Positions 1 to 8,995 of a stretch of DNA of 64,000 nt are shown here, piece after piece. Position 1 is the first letter of the stretch. Every line of letters begins with the position of its first letter. This stretch comes from Cetobacterium sp. NK01 (GTDB lineage: Bacteria > Fusobacteriota > Fusobacteriia > Fusobacteriales > Fusobacteriaceae), in contig NZ_JANIBO010000001.1 in assembly GCF_024506395.1 (NCBI RefSeq), positions 1,798,001 through 1,862,000 on the forward strand, read 5' to 3'. The position numbers were made by a program, and so were the translations under genes. The notes under the pieces were generated by a model that searched no databases, was not told where the DNA came from, and was given only the letters and a program-made list of their open reading frames with translations.

Positions 1-531
1 AAAAAGGAACTATTAGATAAAAAAGATTTAAAAGAAGCAGATAAAAAATCTCCAATTGATCCAACTAAAGATATAACAATTTCCAAAGAAGACACAGTTT
101 TAGATAAAAGTATGGAGTATCAATTAGATGATAATACTAAAGATTTAGCTTTTCAAGGAGAGGGAGAAGAGGATCTAGGATTTAAAACTATGGTAGAAAA
201 AAATGGAACAGATGGACTTCCAAGTGGTTATAGATTAGGTGTAGAAGATGGAGATGTAATTGCTAAATGGGATCAAAACAATAGAGAACCAAGATATCCA
301 GAAGAAGCACAATTAAGGGGTATGCAAGGAAAAGTCTTATTAAAAATACAAATAGATGAAACAGGAAAAGTTACATCAGTATTTATAGAAAAGGGTAGTG
401 GAGTTCCAGAAATAAATTTAGCTATAGAGGAGATAGCAAGAACTTGGAGAATATATTTAACTAAAAATGGATTAAATATAGAGGGAAATGTTAACTTAGA
501 ATACAGCTTTAAATTGTTAGGAGCTTCATAA
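1..531 (+). CDS. TonB C-terminal domain protein (5' end outside window)
   Basis: The reading frame is open from base 1, so the gene starts upstream of the window; the ATG at 112 is internal. The visible part begins with a charged Lys/Asp/Glu-rich linker (first ~60 residues), as in the periplasm-spanning region of TonB proteins. It ends in a TonB C-terminal domain of ~85 residues with the typical pattern 'PRYPEEAQLRGMQGKVLLKI'. TonB couples the inner-membrane proton motive force, through ExbB/ExbD, to outer-membrane receptors, so its presence implies a diderm cell. The stop is 34 bases before the next gene on the same strand, so the two may be cotranscribed. The N-terminal membrane anchor cannot be seen. 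Confidence 0.85.
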   Translation, partial: KKELLDKKDLKEADKKSPIDPTKDITISKEDTVLDKSMEYQLDDNTKDLAFQGEGEEDLGFKTMVEKNGTDGLPSGYRLGVEDGDVIAKWDQNNREPRYPEEAQLRGMQGKVLLKIQIDETGKVTSVFIEKGSGVPEINLAIEEIARTWRIYLTKNGLNIEGNVNLEYSFKLLGAS

Positions 532-565
532 ATTAGAAGTAAAAATTAGAGGATGGTGAAGAGAT

Positions 566-1957
566 TTGACTCTTTTAGGATTTAGATTAGAAAATGAATT
601 AAAAGACGAGTTAGAAAGTAATTTTGAAAATGAGTTGAGATTTGCAGAAAATATAAGCTCTTTTATGGAATTATTAAAAGAGAGAAAGTATGAAGCTGTT
701 GTAATAGATGAAACAAATTTACAACAAGATGCTTTGGTAAATCTTGTAAAAAAAATTACAGAAACACATAAAAGATCAGTAATTATAATAATGGGAGAAA
801 CTTCAAATTTAAAATTAGTTGCAGGAGTTATAAAAGCAGGTGCGTATGACTATATTTTAAAACCAATTAGTCCAAAAGATGTTAATAAAATCTTAGAAAA
901 AGCAGTAAAAGACCATAAATTATTAGCTGAAAGAGTTGATAGAAACAAAAATACTGGAGATAAGTTAATAGGGCAAACAAAAGAGATTGTAGAAGTCTAC
1001 AAGATGATAGGGAGAGTTTCAAATAGTAGAATACCTGTTCTGGTAGTGGGAGAAAAAGGAACAGGAAAAAGTAGTGTTGCAACAGCAATACATCAATTTA
1101 GTGATTGGAGTGCAAAGCCATTTTTATCTGTAAATTGTACATCATTTCAAAATAATCTTTTAGAGAGAAAATTATTTGGATATGAAAAAGGAGCTTTTGA
1201 AGGAGCAGCATTTTCTCAAATTGGAGATTTAGAAAAAGCGAATGGTGGAACATTGCATCTAGGAAATATAGAATCTTTAAGTTTAGATATGCAGTCAAAG
1301 ATTTTATATTTATTACAAGAGGGAGAGTTCTTCAGAATGGGTGGATCAGAGCCTATAGAGATGGACATCAGAATTGTAGCTACAACAAGTGAAAACTTAG
1401 AAGAGTTAATAAATAAGAAATTATTTATAGATGAACTATATAATAAGCTAAAGATTTTAGAAATTAATATTCCTCCTTTGAGAGACAGAAAAGATGATAT
1501 ACCATTTATTATAGATCATTATTTAGCTAGTTGTAATGAGGAGTTACATAAAGCAGTAAAAGGTGTTAGTAAACCTGCTATGAAAAAAATAATGAGATAT
1601 GATTGGCCTGGAAATGTAAATGAATTAAAAAATGCTATTAAATCAGCAGTAGCTTTATGTAGAGGAAGTTCTATATTAGTTGAAGAGTTACCTGGAAATG
1701 TAACTGGAAATAAAATATCTAAAAGAAAAGGAGATAACCAAAGTTGGGTATTGACTGATTGGATAGAAGGTGAACTTTTAGGGCTAAAAAATAATAAACA
1801 AAATAACTATTATGGAATAATAATATCAAAAGTTGAAAAAGAGTTAATACGTCAAGTATTAGAGATAACAAGTGGTAAAAAAGTAGAAACAGCAGAATTA
1901 CTTGGAATAACAAGAAATACACTGAGAACAAAGATGAATAACTATGGTTTAGAGTAA
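566..1957 (+). CDS. NtrC-like AAA+ regulator with degenerate catalytic motifs
   Basis: The layout is that of an NtrC-family sigma-54 activator: an N-terminal receiver-like region (1-125, ending 'YILKPISPKDV'), an AAA+ domain (~135-375) and a C-terminal Fis-type helix-turn-helix ('VETAELLGITRNTLRTKM'). Walker A is present (GEKGTGKS, ~161-168). Other key motifs are altered: GAFTGA is GAFEGA, the Walker B Asp-Glu in 'GGTLxLDEI' is Gly-Asn ('GGTLHLGNIE'), and both arginine-finger positions of 'FRxDLYxRL' are lost ('FIDELYNKL'). The receiver also lacks the N-terminal acidic pair. I infer that ATP hydrolysis and sigma-54 remodelling are unlikely and that it acts as a nucleotide-binding or plain DNA-binding regulator. 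The start is TTG; no in-frame ATG fits. dnaX follows 25 bases downstream. Confidence 0.75.
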   Translation: MTLLGFRLENELKDELESNFENELRFAENISSFMELLKERKYEAVVIDETNLQQDALVNLVKKITETHKRSVIIIMGETSNLKLVAGVIKAGAYDYILKPISPKDVNKILEKAVKDHKLLAERVDRNKNTGDKLIGQTKEIVEVYKMIGRVSNSRIPVLVVGEKGTGKSSVATAIHQFSDWSAKPFLSVNCTSFQNNLLERKLFGYEKGAFEGAAFSQIGDLEKANGGTLHLGNIESLSLDMQSKILYLLQEGEFFRMGGSEPIEMDIRIVATTSENLEELINKKLFIDELYNKLKILEINIPPLRDRKDDIPFIIDHYLASCNEELHKAVKGVSKPAMKKIMRYDWPGNVNELKNAIKSAVALCRGSSILVEELPGNVTGNKISKRKGDNQSWVLTDWIEGELLGLKNNKQNNYYGIIISKVEKELIRQVLEITSGKKVETAELLGITRNTLRTKMNNYGLE

Positions 1958-1982
1958 AACTCTAGACCTTAGGAGGAAAAAA

Positions 1983-3443
1983 ATGCACGTAACATTATAT
2001 AGAAAATATAGACCTAAGGATTTTGAAGAGATTGCAGGAGAACAAGAGATTGTTCAAACATTAAAAAATTCATTAAAATCAAACAGATTAGCTCACGCTT
2101 ATTTATTTACAGGACCTAGAGGAGTTGGAAAAACATCTATAGCTAGACTTATGGCAAAAGGTGTGAATTGTTTAACAAATGGGGTAACAGATACACCTTG
2201 CAATATATGTGAAAATTGTAAAGAAATTTCAGCAGGAAATTTCTTAGATTTAATAGAGATAGATGCAGCTTCGAATAGAGGAATTGATGAAATAAGGCAA
2301 CTAAAAGAAAAAATAAACTATAGTCCTACAAAGGGAAGAAAAAAGGTCTATATAATAGACGAGGTTCATATGCTGACAAAAGAGGCTTTTAATGCTTTAT
2401 TAAAAACATTAGAAGAACCACCAGAGCATGTATTGTTTATATTAGCAACAACAGAACCAGATAAAATTTTACCAACGATTATTTCAAGATGTCAAAGATA
2501 TGATTTTAAAAGTGTTAATTATAGAGATATGAGAGAAAAACTTATGTATATAATAGACAATGAAGGATATAAAATTGATGAACCTAGTTTAGTAGCTATT
2601 TACGAAGCATCTGGTGGAAGTATGAGAGATTCAATATCTATATTAGAAAGATTGATGATAAATACAGAAAATAAAGATATTGTGATTGAAAAAACTGAAG
2701 ATGTGTTAGGAATAACTCCAATAAAAATAATAGATCAATTTATAGAGATTATAGAGAAAAAAAATCAATCAGAGGGAGTTGAACTTTTAGAAGAGATTTG
2801 GAAAAATTCAATTGATATTGAAATATTTTTTAAAGATCTAGCTAAAAGAGCCAAAGATAGAATAGTAAAAATTGATTTAAAAACAGAGATCGGTTTAGAA
2901 ATAATAGATACAGTTTATGATATATTATCTAAATTTCGTTATGAAGAAGATAAAAGATTAGTAGGATATGTTATCCTAAATAGATTAACTGAAAAAGTTG
3001 AAAAAGAAGTTATAGTTGAAAAGATAATAGAAAGAGTTCAAAATCCACAAGAAACTTTAGAGATTGAGACTTCAATAGATTATAGCGAATCAGAAAATAT
3101 ATCTAAAATTAGTTATGAGGAAGTAAAAAAATCTTGGAATACTATAATAGAAGAGGCTAAAAAAGTAAAAATGACTTTTGGAGCGTTTTTAATTAAAGCT
3201 TATTTTAAGGATTTTTCAAATAATACTTTAGTTATTGGATTTGCAAATGATCAAAGCTTTGCAAAAAATATGATGGAAACAGAACCATATAGAACATTAT
3301 TTTTAGAGACAGTTAGGAAGGTTCTTAAATCTAAAATCATGATAAAATATGAATTACAAGAGGTTAATAAGAGTAAAGATAGAGTAGAAGGAGAAGACTT
3401 TTCTAAAAAGATAATAGATTTTTTTGGAGGAGAAATAATATAG
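1983..3443 (+). CDS. dnaX: DNA polymerase III subunit gamma/tau
   Basis: Clamp-loader ATPase of the replicative DNA polymerase, loading the beta clamp together with delta and delta'. The N-terminus carries the DnaX signature 'LYRKYRPKDFEEIAGEQ', Walker A GPRGVGKT (44-51), a four-cysteine zinc module (residues ~63-80, 'CNICENC'), Walker B 'DEVHML' and the sensor 1/SRC region 'ISRCQRYDFK'. At 486 residues it is a short tau-like form with a modest C-terminal extension. A strong AGGAGG ribosome-binding site precedes the ATG. I saw no obvious programmed-frameshift slippery site, but did not search exhaustively. It probably shares a transcript with the upstream NtrC-like gene; a separate promoter lies just after its stop. 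Confidence 0.96.
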   Translation: MHVTLYRKYRPKDFEEIAGEQEIVQTLKNSLKSNRLAHAYLFTGPRGVGKTSIARLMAKGVNCLTNGVTDTPCNICENCKEISAGNFLDLIEIDAASNRGIDEIRQLKEKINYSPTKGRKKVYIIDEVHMLTKEAFNALLKTLEEPPEHVLFILATTEPDKILPTIISRCQRYDFKSVNYRDMREKLMYIIDNEGYKIDEPSLVAIYEASGGSMRDSISILERLMINTENKDIVIEKTEDVLGITPIKIIDQFIEIIEKKNQSEGVELLEEIWKNSIDIEIFFKDLAKRAKDRIVKIDLKTEIGLEIIDTVYDILSKFRYEEDKRLVGYVILNRLTEKVEKEVIVEKIIERVQNPQETLEIETSIDYSESENISKISYEEVKKSWNTIIEEAKKVKMTFGAFLIKAYFKDFSNNTLVIGFANDQSFAKNMMETEPYRTLFLETVRKVLKSKIMIKYELQEVNKSKDRVEGEDFSKKIIDFFGGEII

Positions 3444-3444
3444 C

Positions 3445-3473
3445 TTAACAAAACTCTACCTTTATGGTATAAT
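3445..3473 (+). promoter_or_regulatory. Sigma-70-type promoter for the DUF2232-rplI-dnaB unit
   Basis: TTAACA and a perfect TATAAT are separated by 17 bases, immediately after the dnaX stop and 28 bases before the next ATG. Confidence 0.7.
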
Positions 3474-3500
3474 TATCCTGATAAAGTTTTAGGAGGATTA

Positions 3501-4298
3501 ATGTTTTTAATAACAGGAATTATAATAGCAGCATTATTTTTAGTTTCTACATCGATGCCTTTTCTAAGTTGGGTATTACCTTTTTATAAAATAAAAAAAT
3601 TAGAAAATGCAGATTTAAAAACTAAAGTTATAGCCAATATAGTTGCTTTAGCTGCTATAGGTTGGGTAGATATAAAGTTTTTAATAACTTATATAGGAGT
3701 TTTTAGTTCAATAGAAGTTTTATACTATCTATTTAAAAAACATGGTTACAAAATAGCATATTTTGATAGAATTTTTATAACAAGTTTATTAATAGGTATA
3801 GGAATTTCTATTTATATGTATTTTAATAGAGTTGGATTAAATATAGGATTTGAACAATTAAAAAATTTATATTTACAAAAGACAACATTTTCGCAATATG
3901 AAGTAGATATGGCTTTTAAATACATAAAAGATAACTTTGTATATTTAATATTTATATATATAAATATGACAGTGTTCTTAACTTATTATTTCTTGAATAA
4001 AGAGACGTTTGTTAAATGGGATGTGTCGTATTTATGGTTAATTCCATATGTAATAGTTTTCTTTATAAACAAATATACATCTTTAGGTGGAAGCTTAACA
4101 GAAAACATTTTAGAGATTTTGAAAATTGTTTATATAATGTATTTCATGAGAATTGTTACTGGAATATTAAATGAAAAAATAAAAAAACAATCACTATGTT
4201 TTACAGTAGGAGTGTTTCTAGCTTTAATTTCTCCAGAGTTTGCATTTATTTTTGGAGCATTAGCTAGTTGTATAAGAATAAAAATAGTAAAATCATAA
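3501..4298 (+). CDS. DUF2232/YybS-like multi-pass membrane protein
   Basis: The 265-residue protein is almost entirely hydrophobic, with about seven or eight membrane segments and short basic loops. The position directly before rplI and dnaB matches the yybS-type gene of Firmicutes and related genomes (DUF2232), whose function is unknown; some DUF2232 relatives resemble ECF-type substrate-binding membrane proteins. The family call rests on this context plus topology, not on a strong motif. The start is well fixed by AGGAGG six to seven bases before the ATG. It has its own promoter upstream and lies 20 bases before rplI. Confidence 0.6.
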   Translation: MFLITGIIIAALFLVSTSMPFLSWVLPFYKIKKLENADLKTKVIANIVALAAIGWVDIKFLITYIGVFSSIEVLYYLFKKHGYKIAYFDRIFITSLLIGIGISIYMYFNRVGLNIGFEQLKNLYLQKTTFSQYEVDMAFKYIKDNFVYLIFIYINMTVFLTYYFLNKETFVKWDVSYLWLIPYVIVFFINKYTSLGGSLTENILEILKIVYIMYFMRIVTGILNEKIKKQSLCFTVGVFLALISPEFAFIFGALASCIRIKIVKS

Positions 4299-4318
4299 AA
4301 TAATCAGGAGGAGTTTTT

Positions 4319-4765
4319 ATGTCAAAAATACAAGTAATTTTAACAGCAGATGTAGCAGGTCAAGGAAGAAAAGGAGAGATTGTAAGTGTTTCTGAAGGAT
4401 ATGCAAAAAACTTCCTATTAAAAAATAACAAAGGGATTATTGCCACTCCAGAGGAGTTAAAAAAGATAGAGAATAAAAAGGTAAGAGATGCAAAAAAAGC
4501 TGAAGAAGAAAAGAAAAAATCAATTGAAATAAAAGCTTTATTAGAAAGTAAAAAATTAACAATTGTTGGAAAAACAGGAGATAACGGAAAGTTATTTGGA
4601 GCAATAACAAACAAAGAGATTTCAGCAGAATTAAAAAAAGAGTTTGGATTAGATATAGATAGAAAAAAAATAGAGTGCACTATTAAAAGCTTAGGAGAGC
4701 ATAAAGCAATTGTAAAATTACATACAGATGTAAAGGCTGAGGTTTTAGTAGTAATAAAAGGATAG
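4319..4765 (+). CDS. rplI: Large ribosomal subunit protein bL9
   Basis: Structural protein of the 50S subunit that binds 23S rRNA near the L1 stalk and helps maintain reading frame. The N-terminal globular domain has the family signature ('GRKGEIVSVSEGYAKNFLLK', residues ~17-36). It is followed by a Lys/Glu-rich connecting helix (~55-75) and the C-terminal RNA-binding domain ('GKLFGAITNKEI'). The length of 148 residues is standard. An AGGAGG site precedes the ATG. The stop lies six bases before dnaB, the usual bacterial rplI-dnaB pair. Confidence 0.97.
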   Translation: MSKIQVILTADVAGQGRKGEIVSVSEGYAKNFLLKNNKGIIATPEELKKIENKKVRDAKKAEEEKKKSIEIKALLESKKLTIVGKTGDNGKLFGAITNKEISAELKKEFGLDIDRKKIECTIKSLGEHKAIVKLHTDVKAEVLVVIKG

Positions 4766-4771
4766 TGAAAT

Positions 4772-6112
4772 ATGGAAGATATAGAAAAACTTAGAAAGAT
4801 TCCAAGCAGTTTAGAAGCTGAAAGATCAGTTCTAGGTGGTATTTTTTTGAAGCCAGATATATTCAGTGAGGTAATAGAAATTATTACCTCAAGTGATTTT
4901 TATAAAATGGCTCATAAATTAATTTTTGAAGTAATGCAAGAGATATATGGAACAGGAGAATCAATAGATCCAATAATTGTCATGGATAGGTTAAAAAGAA
5001 AAGATAAGTTTGAGGATATTGGAGGAGAAGCTATATTTTATGAAATAATAGAGGAAGTTCCAACTGCAGCTAATATTTTAACTTATGCAAGAATTATAAA
5101 AGAAAAAGCCACTTTAAGAAAACTTGGTGATATAGGAACTAAAATAGTTGAAATGACTTATGAAGGATATGAAGATGTAGATACTATTTTAGATAAGGCT
5201 GAAGGAATGATTTTTAAAGTTGCTGAAAGCAAGGAATCAAAAGATATTGTTAGTTTAAAAGAAGTTGTGACAAATGAGTTTGAAAGATTAGAACAACTTC
5301 TTCAAAATAAAGGTGTTACAACGGGAATTTCTAGTGGATTTAAACATTTTGATGAAATGACAAGTGGATTTCATCCGTCAGATTTAGTTATTTTAGCAGC
5401 AAGACCTTCAATGGGAAAAACAGCATTTGCTCTAAACTTGGCATTAAATGCAGCTATGAAAGCTGATAAAGGAGTTTTAGTATTTAGTTTAGAGATGTCA
5501 AGTTCACAGTTATTACAAAGACTTTTGGCAATAGAGGCAGGAATTGGACTTCAAAAGATTAGAAATGGTTTTTTAGGAGAAGATGACTGGGGGAAATTAG
5601 GTATTGCCAGTGGTAAGTTAGCAAATGCTGAAATAAATATAGCTGATGTACCAAATGTAAATGTTTTAGAAATAAGATCTATAGCTAGAAGATTAAAAGC
5701 AGCAGGAAAGTTAGATATGATCTTGATTGACTACTTACAGCTTATAAAAGGAACAAGTGGAAAATCAGATAATAGACAACAGGAGATCTCTGATATTTCT
5801 AGATCATTAAAAGGAATAGCTAGAGAGTTAGATATACCGATAATTGCATTATCACAGCTTTCTCGTGCTCCAGAACAAAGAGCTGATAGAAGACCAATGC
5901 TATCAGACTTAAGAGAATCAGGAGCTATTGAGCAAGATGCTGATATGGTTGTATTTTTATATAGAGATGATTATTATAATGATGAATCAGAACAAAAGGG
6001 TATAACAGAAGTTATCATAGGAAAGCAAAGAAATGGACCAGTTGGAACTGTAAACTTGAAATTCTTCCACGAGATTACCAAGTTTGGAGATTATACGACT
6101 AAGGTTGAATAG
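4772..6112 (+). CDS. dnaB: Replicative DNA helicase DnaB
   Basis: Hexameric 5'-3' helicase that unwinds DNA at the replication fork. The N-terminal domain (1-~150) starts with the typical 'IPSSLEAERSVLGGIFLKPD'. The C-terminal RecA-like core carries Walker A 'ARPSMGKTAFALN' (~209-221), Walker B 'MILIDYLQLI' and the family motif 'LSDLRESGAIEQDAD'. No intein interrupts it, and 446 residues is the normal length. It sits six bases after rplI and 15 bases before the U32 gene, so the three are probably cotranscribed from the promoter at 3445-3473. Confidence 0.97.
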   Translation: MEDIEKLRKIPSSLEAERSVLGGIFLKPDIFSEVIEIITSSDFYKMAHKLIFEVMQEIYGTGESIDPIIVMDRLKRKDKFEDIGGEAIFYEIIEEVPTAANILTYARIIKEKATLRKLGDIGTKIVEMTYEGYEDVDTILDKAEGMIFKVAESKESKDIVSLKEVVTNEFERLEQLLQNKGVTTGISSGFKHFDEMTSGFHPSDLVILAARPSMGKTAFALNLALNAAMKADKGVLVFSLEMSSSQLLQRLLAIEAGIGLQKIRNGFLGEDDWGKLGIASGKLANAEINIADVPNVNVLEIRSIARRLKAAGKLDMILIDYLQLIKGTSGKSDNRQQEISDISRSLKGIARELDIPIIALSQLSRAPEQRADRRPMLSDLRESGAIEQDADMVVFLYRDDYYNDESEQKGITEVIIGKQRNGPVGTVNLKFFHEITKFGDYTTKVE

Positions 6113-6127
6113 AAAGGTGAGAAAAAA

Positions 6128-7357
6128 ATGAAAAGAGCAGAATTATTAGCTCCAGCAGGTAATATGGAAAAGTTAAAAATGGCTTTCCATTATGGAGCAG
6201 ACGCAGTATTTTTAGGTGGAAAGATGTTTAACCTAAGAGCTGGAAGTCATAACTTTAATGATGAGGAGTTAAAGGAAGCTGTTGAATATGCACATTCAAT
6301 GGAAAAAAGAGTATATGTAGCACTAAATATAATACCTCATAATAATGAATTAGAGTTATTACCTGATTATGTGAAGTATTTAGAAGAGATTGGAGTAGAC
6401 GGAGTTATAGTTGCAGACTTAGGAGTATTCCAAGTTGTAAAGGAAAATACTAATTTAAATATAAGTGTAAGTACTCAGGCAAGTAATACAAACTGGCGTT
6501 CAGTAAAAATGTGGAAAGATTTAGGAGCTAAGAGAGTAGTTTTAGCAAGAGAGATATCTTTAGATAATATTGCTGAAATAAGAGCTAAAGTTCCTGATAT
6601 AGAGTTAGAAGTATTTGTACATGGAGCTATGTGTATGTCTGTTTCTGGAAGATGTCTTCTAAGTAACTATATGACTGGTAGAGATGCAAATAGAGGAGAT
6701 TGTGCTCAATCATGCAGATGGAAATATAATTTAGTTGAAGAAACAAGACCAAATGAATATATGCCAGTTTATGAAGATGAGAGAGGAACTTATATATTTA
6801 ACTCAAAAGATCTATGTACAATAGAGATAATCGATAAGATTTTAGATTTAGGAGTAGATTCTTTAAAAATTGAAGGTAGAATGAAGGGTATTTATTACGT
6901 TTCAAATGCTGTAAAAGTTTATAAAGATGCAATAAATAAATACTATGCAGGTGAGTTTGAATATGATCCTACATGGATGGAAGAGATTCAATCTACATCT
7001 AATAGATCTTATACTCAAGGATTCTATCATGGACAACCTGGAGCAGAAGCTAATAACTATAACGATAGAAATTCATATAGCCAAACTCATCAGTTAGTAG
7101 CTAAAATTGAAGAAAAAATTGGAGAAAATGAATATATTTTAGGAATTAGAAACAGAGTTTTATCAGGAGAGAGTTTAGAAGTTATAACTACATCTGGAAA
7201 ACCTAGAGAAATAATTATGCCTAAAATGACTTTAATAACTAAATCTGGTGAAGAAGTTGTTGAAGCAGCAAATCCTAATTCAACTGTAAGAGTAGTTTTA
7301 GATGGTGGATTTGAAGCAATGGATATGATAAGAAGAGTTAAAACAACTCAAGAGTAA
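6128..7357 (+). CDS. U32 family protein, probable tRNA hydroxylation factor TrhP-type
   Basis: The opening 'RAELLAPAGNMEKLKMAFHYGADAVFLGG' region and the cysteine cluster at ~168-197 (C-M-S-V-S-G-R-C ... G-D-C-A-Q-S-C-R-W) are diagnostic of the U32 family; the cysteines may ligate an Fe-S cluster. Despite the 'peptidase U32' label, several members (E. coli TrhP/YegQ, B. subtilis TrhP1/P2, RlhA) are RNA hydroxylation factors acting with prephenate-derived chemistry. The 409-residue length and C-terminal beta domain fit the TrhP subgroup, but which RNA it modifies is not visible. AAGGTGAG precedes the ATG. It is the last gene of its run; a bidirectional terminator begins at the stop. Confidence 0.85.
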   Translation: MKRAELLAPAGNMEKLKMAFHYGADAVFLGGKMFNLRAGSHNFNDEELKEAVEYAHSMEKRVYVALNIIPHNNELELLPDYVKYLEEIGVDGVIVADLGVFQVVKENTNLNISVSTQASNTNWRSVKMWKDLGAKRVVLAREISLDNIAEIRAKVPDIELEVFVHGAMCMSVSGRCLLSNYMTGRDANRGDCAQSCRWKYNLVEETRPNEYMPVYEDERGTYIFNSKDLCTIEIIDKILDLGVDSLKIEGRMKGIYYVSNAVKVYKDAINKYYAGEFEYDPTWMEEIQSTSNRSYTQGFYHGQPGAEANNYNDRNSYSQTHQLVAKIEEKIGENEYILGIRNRVLSGESLEVITTSGKPREIIMPKMTLITKSGEEVVEAANPNSTVRVVLDGGFEAMDMIRRVKTTQE

Positions 7358-7386
7358 AAAAAAAAGAGGCATTGCCTCTTTTTTTT
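7356..7386. terminator. Bidirectional intrinsic terminator
   Basis: A hairpin (AAGAGGC / GCCTCTT) is flanked by A-runs on one side and T-runs on the other. It serves both the U32 gene (+) and the cyclophilin gene (-). Confidence 0.9.
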
Positions 7387-7387
7387 A

Positions 7388-8173
7388 TTAATTATTTTTA
7401 GCTTCTTTTATTTTCTTCTCAGTAGCTCTAATGAATCTAGGAATAAACCATTCTTTTTCATCTTGAGATTTTTCATCTTTTTTAGTATAAATTCCTTTTA
7501 ATTCATCATAGTATTCTTGAACTTCACCACTGAATTCACTTTTATCTTTAATTGGGTATTTTTTTAGATTAGGGAAGTTTTTATCTAATGTAGCATTCCA
7601 CTCTTCAACTTGTGATTTATGAAGTGATAAGAATAAATCAACATCTCCTGTAAATTTAATCTCCTTAATAACATCTCCAACTTCTAATTTCTTAATATTG
7701 TTAAAATCTTTTTCTTCTACATACTCTCCAAATATAGTATGCTTATTGTTTAACCAATCAGCAGGATATAAAGTAAAGAAGAATTGTGATCCTCCAGTTT
7801 CAGGTCCTGTATTCGCCATAGCTAACATACCAGGTTGATAGAAGTCTAGCCATTTAGAGAACTCATCAGGAATAGTATAACCTGGGCCTCCATCTCCTCT
7901 TCCAGTAGGGTCTCCACCTTGAACAACAAAGTTTTCAACAGCTCTATGGATCTTAGTGTTGTCATAGAATCCTCTTTTAGCAAGATTTATAAAATTAGCT
8001 ACAGTGATAGGTGAAGCTTCTGGATACAAGTAGAATGTGATATCCCCTTGAGTTGTCACAAAAGTAGCTCTAATATCGTTATACTTTACTGCTTGAGTCT
8101 TTTTAGTAGATGAACATCCGATCATAATAGCGAATAGCACTACTAGAGATAGTAATTTAATGATTTTTTTCAT
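7388..8173 (-). CDS. Cyclophilin-type peptidyl-prolyl isomerase lipoprotein
   Basis: The N-terminus is a lipoprotein signal: basic residues, a hydrophobic stretch and a lipobox-like 'IMIGC' with Cys at ~20, so export and lipidation are expected. Residues ~35-175 form a cyclophilin domain with 'FHRA'-like 'IHRAVENFVVQGGDP', 'GSQFFFTL' and 'LNNKHTIFGE', the residues lining the prolyl isomerase pocket. The C-terminal ~75 residues are charged and show no recognised domain. The likely role is folding of envelope proteins. A promoter (TTGTAA/TATAAT) overlaps the end of potC, so it need not depend on the pot operon. Confidence 0.92.
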   Translation of the reverse strand: MKKIIKLLSLVVLFAIMIGCSSTKKTQAVKYNDIRATFVTTQGDITFYLYPEASPITVANFINLAKRGFYDNTKIHRAVENFVVQGGDPTGRGDGGPGYTIPDEFSKWLDFYQPGMLAMANTGPETGGSQFFFTLYPADWLNNKHTIFGEYVEEKDFNNIKKLEVGDVIKEIKFTGDVDLFLSLHKSQVEEWNATLDKNFPNLKKYPIKDKSEFSGEVQEYYDELKGIYTKKDEKSQDEKEWFIPRFIRATEKKIKEAKNN

Positions 8174-8200
8174 ATATGCCCTCCTGTTTTTACTGTTAGT

Positions 8201-8229
8201 ATTATACTATATAAAAACCTATTTTACAA
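8201..8229 (-). promoter_or_regulatory. Promoter of the cyclophilin gene, overlapping the potC stop
   Basis: On the minus strand TTGTAA and a perfect TATAAT are separated by 17 bases. The -35 box lies inside the last codons of potC. Confidence 0.6.
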
Positions 8230-8995
8230 AGTACTTTTGTAAACTTTTTGTGGATAGTGTTAAAGCAATAGATAAAACAATAAGTAATACCGATAATGCA
8301 TTTACCACAGGAGAAACTCCTAGTCTTATCATTGAGTAGATTCTAAGTGGTAAAGTAGAAGAACCTGGTCCTGCTACAAAGAATGTTGTAACAAAATCAT
8401 CAAATGATAATGTAAGAGCCATTAAAAATCCTGATACAATAGCAGGTGTAAGCATCGGTAATATGACTTTTTTTAATGTTTGAAATTCATTTGCTCCTAA
8501 ATCATATGCAGCCTCAACAATAGAGTAATCGAACTCTCCAAGTCTAGATAAAACAATAAATAAAACAAATGGTATATTAAAAGTTGTATGAGCTATAAAT
8601 ATACTTGTTAAACCTAACTCTAATTTAACTGTTGCAAACATAATTAAAAGAGAAACTCCTAAAATAATATCAGGTATAACTAAAGGTAAAAAAGTTATAA
8701 CTTTAAGATAATTTTTATGTTTAAAGTGATACCAATGAATTCCAATTGCACCTAAAGTTCCAATTAAAGTTGAAGTTGTACTAGATAAAATACCTATTAT
8801 TAAACTATATTTAAAAGCTTTCCAAATGTTATCTGAATATAAAAATAACTCTTTATACCATTTCATTGAAAACCCTTGCCAAGCACTTGATCTTCCCTCA
8901 TTAAAAGAGTAAATTACAAGAATTAGCAGTGGTAAATAAAAGAATATCATAGAAAGAATAAAGAAAAATAAAGATGTTCTTCTTTTATTCATCAC
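8219..8995 (-). CDS. potC: Spermidine/putrescine ABC transporter permease PotC
   Basis: Inner-membrane permease of a type I polyamine importer. It shows six hydrophobic segments and the cytoplasmic EAA loop 'EAAYDLGANEFQTLKKVILP' that contacts the ATPase. The PotC-like order (after PotB) and 258-residue length support the assignment over other members of the family. The start overlaps the end of potB by 11 bases, indicating translational coupling. No periplasmic binding protein gene (potD) follows, contrary to the usual potABCD order; a cyclophilin lipoprotein gene sits there instead. Substrate (putrescine, spermidine or another cation) is inferred from family only. Confidence 0.9.
   Translation of the reverse strand: MMNKRRTSLFFFILSMIFFYLPLLILVIYSFNEGRSSAWQGFSMKWYKELFLYSDNIWKAFKYSLIIGILSSTTSTLIGTLGAIGIHWYHFKHKNYLKVITFLPLVIPDIILGVSLLIMFATVKLELGLTSIFIAHTTFNIPFVLFIVLSRLGEFDYSIVEAAYDLGANEFQTLKKVILPMLTPAIVSGFLMALTLSFDDFVTTFFVAGPGSSTLPLRIYSMIRLGVSPVVNALSVLLIVLSIALTLSTKSLQKYFVK

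Noticed and set aside
112-531. Complete 139-residue TonB-like gene starting at 112
   Set aside because: The frame is open to base 1 with coding-like charged residues; 112 is an internal Met.
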